This document shows, piece after piece, positions 59,172 to 64,000 of a stretch of DNA of 64,000 nucleotides. The stretch comes from Fragum whitleyi. Lineage: Eukaryota > Mollusca > Bivalvia > Cardiida > Cardiidae. The translations under genes were made by a program, and so were the position numbers. The DNA is taken from contig OX411544.1 of NCBI GenBank assembly GCA_948146395.1, positions 93,049,232 to 93,113,231 on the forward strand, given 5' to 3'. The notes under the pieces were generated by a model that was given only the letters and a program-made list of their open reading frames with translations, ran no database searches and was not told the origin of the DNA. Numbering within the stretch: position 1 is the first letter of the stretch; every line of letters starts with the position of its first letter.

Positions 59172-59247
59172 AAGGGTTAATTGCAAGACTGTACTAAGTG
59201 TATATACACTGTATATACATTTAGTACAGTCTTGCACTGAACCCTCA
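59172..59247. repeat. Hairpin 'agtgtatatacactgtatata'-type
   Basis: 'aagggttaattgcaagactg' and 'cagtcttgcactgaaccct' arms. Relative of 24510-24584. In the intron between WD exons 58785 and 59355. Confidence 0.8.
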
Positions 59248-59354
59248 AGTTGTATGGTTCATTTTTCATTTTCATAGAATTGTCTCTTCTAAGGGACCCG
59301 TCCTATTTCCAGATCCTGACCTAATTTTTTCCATATCTCACTAGTAAAAGATAC

Positions 59355-59449
59355 AAGACAAAAATGAGTTGACAGCTGATAAAGCAGTTATAGACTGGGA
59401 GCTTGAGGTCCACTGTTGTACACATTTATATTTACTTTGACTTAGATAT
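59355..59449 (-). CDS. WDR27: WDR27-like exon at the end of an 89-bp array
   Basis: Minus strand: acceptor 'ctgtatttacag', donor 'TTGTCTT|gtatct', phase 2 to 1. 31 codons plus edges, with 'SKYKCVQQWTSSSQSITALS' and 'AVNSFLS': linker and first strands of a WD blade completed by the next exon. The phases of both neighbours fit exactly. This exon is the last unit of a seven-fold tandem array, and which of the seven acceptors is used cannot be told from sequence alone. Confidence 0.75.
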
Positions 59450-60000
59450 CTGTAAATACAGAGACAAACAGAGCAGTTATAGACTGGGAGCTTGAGGTCC
59501 ACTGTTGTACACATTTATATTTACTTTGACTTAGATATCTGTAAATACAGAGACAAACAAAGCAGTTATAGACTGGGAGCTGGAGGTCAACTGTTGTACA
59601 CATTTATATTTACTTTGACTTAGATATCTCTAAATACAGAGACAAACAGAGCAGTTATAGACTGGGAGCTTGAGGTCCACTGTTGTACACATTTATATTT
59701 ACTTTGACTTAGATATCTGTAAATACAGAGACAAACAGAGCAGTTATAGACTGGGAGCTTGAGGTCCACTGTTGTACACATTTATATTTACTTTGACTTA
59801 GATATCTGATAATACAGAGACAAACAGAGCAATTATAGACTGGGAGCTAGAGGTCCATTGTTGTACACATTTATATTTACTTTGACTTTGATACCTGTAA
59901 ATACAGATACAAATAGAGTAGTTATAGACTGGGAGCTAGAGGTCCATTGTTGCACACATTTATATTTACTTTGACATAGATGTCTGTAAATGAGGAAATA
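59450..60000 (-). repeat. 89-bp tandem array of a WD-gene acceptor and exon
   Basis: On the minus strand each unit has 'gtctctgtatttacag' then about 70 bases of the 59355 exon. Exon-side junctions fall at 59450 (real), 59539, 59628, 59717, 59806, 59895 and 59984, an exact 89-bp step. All AGs are present. Reading through a decoy unit reaches TAA a few codons into the next unit. Confidence 0.92.
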
Positions 60001-60297
60001 AATATTTAAAATGAATAGTAAAATATATCAGTATGGAGTCAATATCTGTCATCAAATATTTTGAAGATTGCTTATATTTTTTACTAATCAGGAAATATCT
60101 CATATCATGCCATTATATGTTGGTGGTGTGATCTTTTCTCACAAAACTCCCTTTATCTTCTATAACGAACGGCCATCAGAGATATCCATGTCTTACACCA
60201 GGGTAGGATCACATTCTATATGATGTCATCACGATAAAATGTAACACAAGTTCTTGTGGCATTTTTATTGTCTAGGTTTTTAAAGTAATGGTGTTCA

Positions 60298-60534
60298 TGT
60301 GAAAAAAAGATTCTGTTAACTCGATTTTATTTGAGACATATAGAATCTGTCATGAGTTTTCATTTGAGACAAGCTAATCTTACCCTTGTCAAAAAAAGAA
60401 AATTTATTAAGCTCGCCAAGGCTCACTTAATAATATTAAGTGAGCATTGGGGAGCTTAATAATATTTCTATTCTAGAAGAGGTTAAGATCAGCGTGTCTC
60501 AAATAAAATAGAGTAACAGATTCTTTTTCTCACA
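60298..60534. repeat. MITE with about 38-bp TIRs
   Basis: 'gtgaaaaaaagattctgtta' + 'gattttatttgagaca' and the inverted 'tgtctcaaataaaatagag' + 'aacagattctttttctcac'. Inner hairpin 'ttaagctcgcc..ggagcttaa'. Confidence 0.85.
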
Positions 60535-61104
60535 TTTACAACATTTTGAATGTTAAAAACAACTTTTTAAATGCTCTAATGACAGAAATACTGCAAAAAC
60601 ATGTGTTATTTAAAGTCCTGATGATGTCATTTAAAATGTTATCTTAAACACGTTTAAGCCAAGAATATCTCTCATGGCTGTTCCTAATAGAAGACAACAT
60701 TGACTTTGAGAGACAAGATGATCTAAAACTTGTCTAGAACAGAAAAGTTATTAAGCCAGACCTTGCTCAAAAAATTACATTACTATTACAGACTTTGTTT
60801 AGATCAACTTGTCTTAAACAAACCTCATGACAAATCATGAATGTCCTTTTAAAATTCTAAACTAATTACCTACAATATTGTTGTTGGTATATATACAAAT
60901 GTATGTAAGATGTTTTGGTGTGACAAGAACACAGTCGTGTTAACAGTCCCATAAAATTATACAAAGACCTTGTCTTCTGTACATGATTTAAATAGAATCA
61001 ATATTGTCCTGGAAAATTTACATGGTGTTAAAACTGAATACGGGTAGTATAACCTGATCACCAAAACTACTCACTTTACCACCATTTTATAGCATCTTTA
61101 TTGG

Positions 61105-61205
61105 TACATGTATCTATATAATACTTGAACAAAACTCAAGACTAAACTTGTCTATGAAATAATATGTGCACCTATATCTCTGTGTCATTTTTGGTGCTAC
61201 CTATT
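61105..61205 (-). pseudogene. Degenerate duplicate of WD exon 62376
   Basis: On the minus strand 'tttcatagacaagttt' and 'ttcaagtattatatagatac' match two blocks of exon 62376, and 'agcaccaaaaatgacacaga' at 61175-61197 matches its end; the donor GT is lost. Remnant of a tandem exon duplication. Confidence 0.7.
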
Positions 61206-61207
61206 AA

Positions 61208-62312
61208 CAAGATGCCCAAGAGGGCCTTTATGGCTCCACTGGCTTAGATATCTCAAAATTTGAAAGAGAGATCTTAAAAATTGAAGGTTATGAAAGTCAC
61301 CAGCATTCAGAAGGAACTCTGACCTTTTCCAGATTGATAGTAAGCTATCAGAAGTGAACTCATATAACTAATATGTAACATTACATGGAAGAAACTTATT
61401 TAGATATCACTTTATAACAAGAGGGCAAACCGCTCACCCGAATTTTATATTGATCCAGTTGATCTCACCCAAGTAACTTTCTGGCAATGTTTCATTCACA
61501 TTAGCCTAATTGTTGAAGAGGAGAAGCTATTCCAAGAATATAAATTGATAATAGACCCTGTATTACTGAGAAGACTCAAAATAATTTTTGAAAAGGGTCA
61601 TGAAAGGAACATTCTGGTTTCATTAAAATCAGCCCAGTTATTCAGGAGGAGATGTTGTTCAATGATTTCAGGCTCAAAATAAGCCTGGCCCTGCCACATC
61701 CACATTTATGGGCCAATCAAAATTCCAGAACCATTTTTGAAAGGGTCACCAAAGGAACATTCCGGTAAAGTTTCATTGTAATTGGCCTAATGGTTCAGGA
61801 AGAGATGTCTCGGGCTCAAAATAAAACCCGCCACTATTTGGGAGTCAATCCAAATTACTTGAACAAGAGGGTCACCCAAGGAACATTCTGGTAAAGTTTC
61901 ATTAAAATCGGCCAAATGATTCAGTAGGAGATGTCATTTAAAGATTTCAGGCTCAAAATAAGCTCGCCCTGCCCCGCCCATATTTGGGATTAAATCGAAA
62001 TTTCTTGGACAACTTAACAAGAAGGTCAACCAAGGAAAATTCTAGTAAAGTATCATTGAAACCGGTCCAATGGTTCAGGAGGGTATGTGTCAAAGATTTC
62101 AGGCTCAAAATAAGCCATGCCAATATTTGGGGGTCGATCCAAATTTCTTGAACAACTTTAGAAGAGGGTCACCCAAGGAACATTCTGGCCAAGTTTCGTC
62201 AAAATCCACCCATTGTATTAGGAGGAGAGGATTTTTAAGGGAAACTTTAAGCAAGAAGGTAGAAGGACACTCCACCATGACAATAGCTCGCAGGCCTTGG
62301 CCAGTGGACCTT
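61208..62312 (+). mobile_element. 'aagatgcccaagagggccttt' element
   Basis: Left 'gatgcccaagagggccttta', right 'tagctcgcaggccttggcca', five or so units with 'gtcacccaaggaacattctg' and 'aggctcaaaataagc'. It lies between the degenerate exon copies at 61105 and 62318, so it seems to have entered the duplicated tract. Confidence 0.7.
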
Positions 62313-62317
62313 AAAAC

Positions 62318-62375
62318 TTGGACATATGCTTGGTGTTACAGTAACTTGTCTATGAAATGATACCAAGATTCTTAC
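62318..62375 (-). pseudogene. Second degenerate duplicate of WD exon 62376
   Basis: Minus strand: right after the real donor ('gtaagaatcttgg') comes 'atttcatagacaagttact' and 'aacaccaagcatatgtccaa', matching the middle of the exon. It continues beyond the inserted element. Confidence 0.65.
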
Positions 62376-62509
62376 CTCTGTATGTCGTTTTTTGTGGTAT
62401 CTATATAATACTTGAACATATACATGGTGTTGCAGGAACTCATCAGTATAAATTTGTCCATGAAATAAAACTGGGCAAAACGGATACCTCTGCTAAATGC
62501 TTTGTTTTC
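62376..62509 (-). CDS. WDR27: WDR27-like exon
   Basis: Minus strand: acceptor 'ttgatttcag', donor 'CAGAG|gtaaga', phase 0 to 2, 44 codons plus two bases. 'FSRGIRFAQFYFMDKFILM' and 'NTMYMFKYYIDTTKNDIQ' are beta-strand-rich and fit a WD blade ending in a loop to 'RYLSQSKYK' of the next exon. The phase agrees. The call leans on the fit to both neighbours. Confidence 0.75.
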
Positions 62510-62901
62510 CTGAAATCAAAATAACCAGCAAAATTTCATATCACCAGAGAATGATAGAAAATATTATTATAGAATTTACTATTTGTTTAAGAGTATCATT
62601 TAAAGTTATCATCATGCAAAAAATGAGAATTTGCATCTTGAAAAGGCTTCAACTAAGTGACAATGTTAAGCTTTTTGGTTAAGTTATGTGCAGACAGAAG
62701 AATGAACAGATGGACAGACAGAAGAACAACAGTAAAACAATATGTATCCAGGCATGGGGCATAAAAGAAAAAAACATCTATCATATGCTGTTGGTACTCA
62801 TTTGAATCGTCTCGCCAAGGCGATTCTAATTAGTAACCAAAACATAGGGTTTCATTGAGAAATAAAACTTTTAGACTGGCTTTACCCTCTCTAATCTGTA
62901 C

Positions 62902-62952
62902 CTCCGCATTTTGTTCCAAAACAGTTTGACTAAATATGTAGTCCTGTTGTTC
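62902..62952 (-). CDS. WDR27: WDR27-like small exon, first visible
   Basis: Minus strand: acceptor 'atgatgttgtag', donor 'GCGGAG|gtacag', 17 codons 'EQQDYIFSQTVLEQNAE', phase 0 to 0. Joined to exon 62376 it gives an uninterrupted frame. No domain on its own; accepted for its splice sites and phase only. More 5' exons must lie right of the window. Confidence 0.5.
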
Positions 62953-63104
62953 CTACAACATCATGCAGTATTGCACTGGACTATCAATTTGTTTTAAGGC
63001 TTATAATACAGTTTAGCAGTGTCCTTCAAAATAAGCCTGCGACAATCAAATGTCACAATTAAAAAATTTGACTTTGCTAAGTGTATGTCATAAAAATATG
63101 TTTG

Positions 63105-63345
63105 TTCATATTGGGCTTAACTCCATTTTCAACAGTATTGCAGTCATAAAGCGGTGACTAGTTCACCCTTTCTATGATTCCCTGTCAATTCTCAACCAAA
63201 TTAGGCATTTCATTTGCCAATTAAATGGAGACATATGACCAATATCATAATGACTTTTATCAAATATCAGATTGCTTGAGCCGGGTACCAAACTCACACC
63301 CCCAGGACTTAGAGCAAGACCAACTGAGCTAACTGGGCCAAGCTC
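63105..63345 (-). mobile_element. tRNA-derived SINE, decayed
   Basis: On the minus strand: head 'ggcccagttagctcagttgg' (A-box) and 'gtgagtttggtacccggc' (worn B-box), then a body ending 'actgttgaaaatggagttaa', the 3' tail type of molluscan SINEs. Boundaries approximate. Confidence 0.65.
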
Positions 63346-63548
63346 TGTCATATAGTTTGGAGCATGTTAGCCATCAGACCCTTTAAACAAATTTACATAC
63401 TTTCCAATTTGTGTGTCTTCATCAACCAGTCAGACCCTTTGAAATTCACACCAGTCAAAATAATCGTAGTATAATTTGATAAATTTCAATAAAGAGTTGA
63501 TCGTTTTGATTGATGTCAAATTGTTTATTAACAATTTCGGAGTGTTTT

Positions 63549-64000
63549 TAGCTCACCTGAGCACGAAGTGCTCAAGGTGAGCTTTTGGGGTTACTTGATG
63601 TCCGTCCTCCGTCGTGCGTCGTGCGTCGTCAACATTTACCTTGTGGACACTCTAGAGGCCATATTTTTAGCCCAATCCTCCTGAAATTCGGTCAGAATCA
63701 TTATCTTGATGAAATCTTGGACAAGTTCGAAATTGGGTCAAGTAGGGTCAAAAACTAGGTCACAGGGTCAAATCTTAGAAAAACCTTGTGGACACTCTAG
63801 AGGCCATATTTTTAGCCCAATCATCCTGAAAATTGGTCAGAAGGATAATCTTGATGAAATCTTGGACAAGTTCGAAATTGGGTCAAGTGGGGTCAAAAAC
63901 TAGGTCACAGGGTCAAATCTTAGGAAAACCTTGTGGACACTCTAGAGGCCATATTTTTAGCCCAATCCTCCTGAAAATTGGTCAGAATAATTATCTTGAT
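63549..64000 (+). mobile_element. 'agctcacctgagca' element, cut by window end
   Basis: Head hairpin 'agctcacctgagcac' / 'gtgctcaaggtgagct', 'gtcgtgcgtcgtgcgtcgtc', then 140-bp units with 'ggacactctagaggccatat' and 'gggtcaaaaactaggtcaca'. It continues past 64000. Confidence 0.8.

Overview
This is an AT-rich, intron-rich eukaryotic window. It is very probably from a bivalve mollusc, perhaps a heterodont clam. The evidence is the dense interspersed repeats whose ends read 'agctcacctgagca', 'agctccactggctgaaagcc', 'agctcgcccg' and 'agctcgactattcgaa', the tRNA-derived SINEs ending in 'gttgaaag..gttaa', and protein sequences at animal level of conservation. The species call rests on remembered repeat families, not on a search.

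Two genes lie tail to tail. On the plus strand, 7094-44269 holds 15 exons (706 codons plus stop) of an AREL1-type HECT E3 ubiquitin ligase: a filamin/Ig-like region, a linker region and a full HECT domain. The N-terminal exon or exons lie left of the window. On the minus strand, 62952 down to 54115 holds eight exons (250 codons plus stop) forming the C-terminal part of a WD-repeat protein, best matched to WDR27. All reading phases agree across the proposed introns in both genes.

Layout: 1-7093 upstream intron with repeats; 7094-25706 Ig-like and linker exons; 25631-44269 HECT exons; 44270-54060 intergenic, with a SINE inserted in another repeat, a decayed BEL/Pao gag relic and several DNA-type repeats; 54061-62952 WD-repeat exons; 62953-64000 SINE and start of another repeat.

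The most unusual feature is that tandem duplications repeatedly straddle exon-intron junctions in both genes. AREL1 exon 19258 has an upstream partial copy with an intact acceptor. Exon 28307 is preceded by six 80-bp copies of its own 5' end, each carrying an in-frame stop. Exon 36819 is followed by a short-unit array and exon fragments. Exon 40016 is followed by about nine copies of its 3' end plus donor, with a 101-bp period in the last part, exactly where the intron splits the codon of the HECT catalytic cysteine. In the WD gene, exon 59355 sits at the end of seven 89-bp units, and exon 62376 has degenerate copies split by a transposable element. These arrays place decoy splice sites next to real ones, so wrong choice would give a truncated product.
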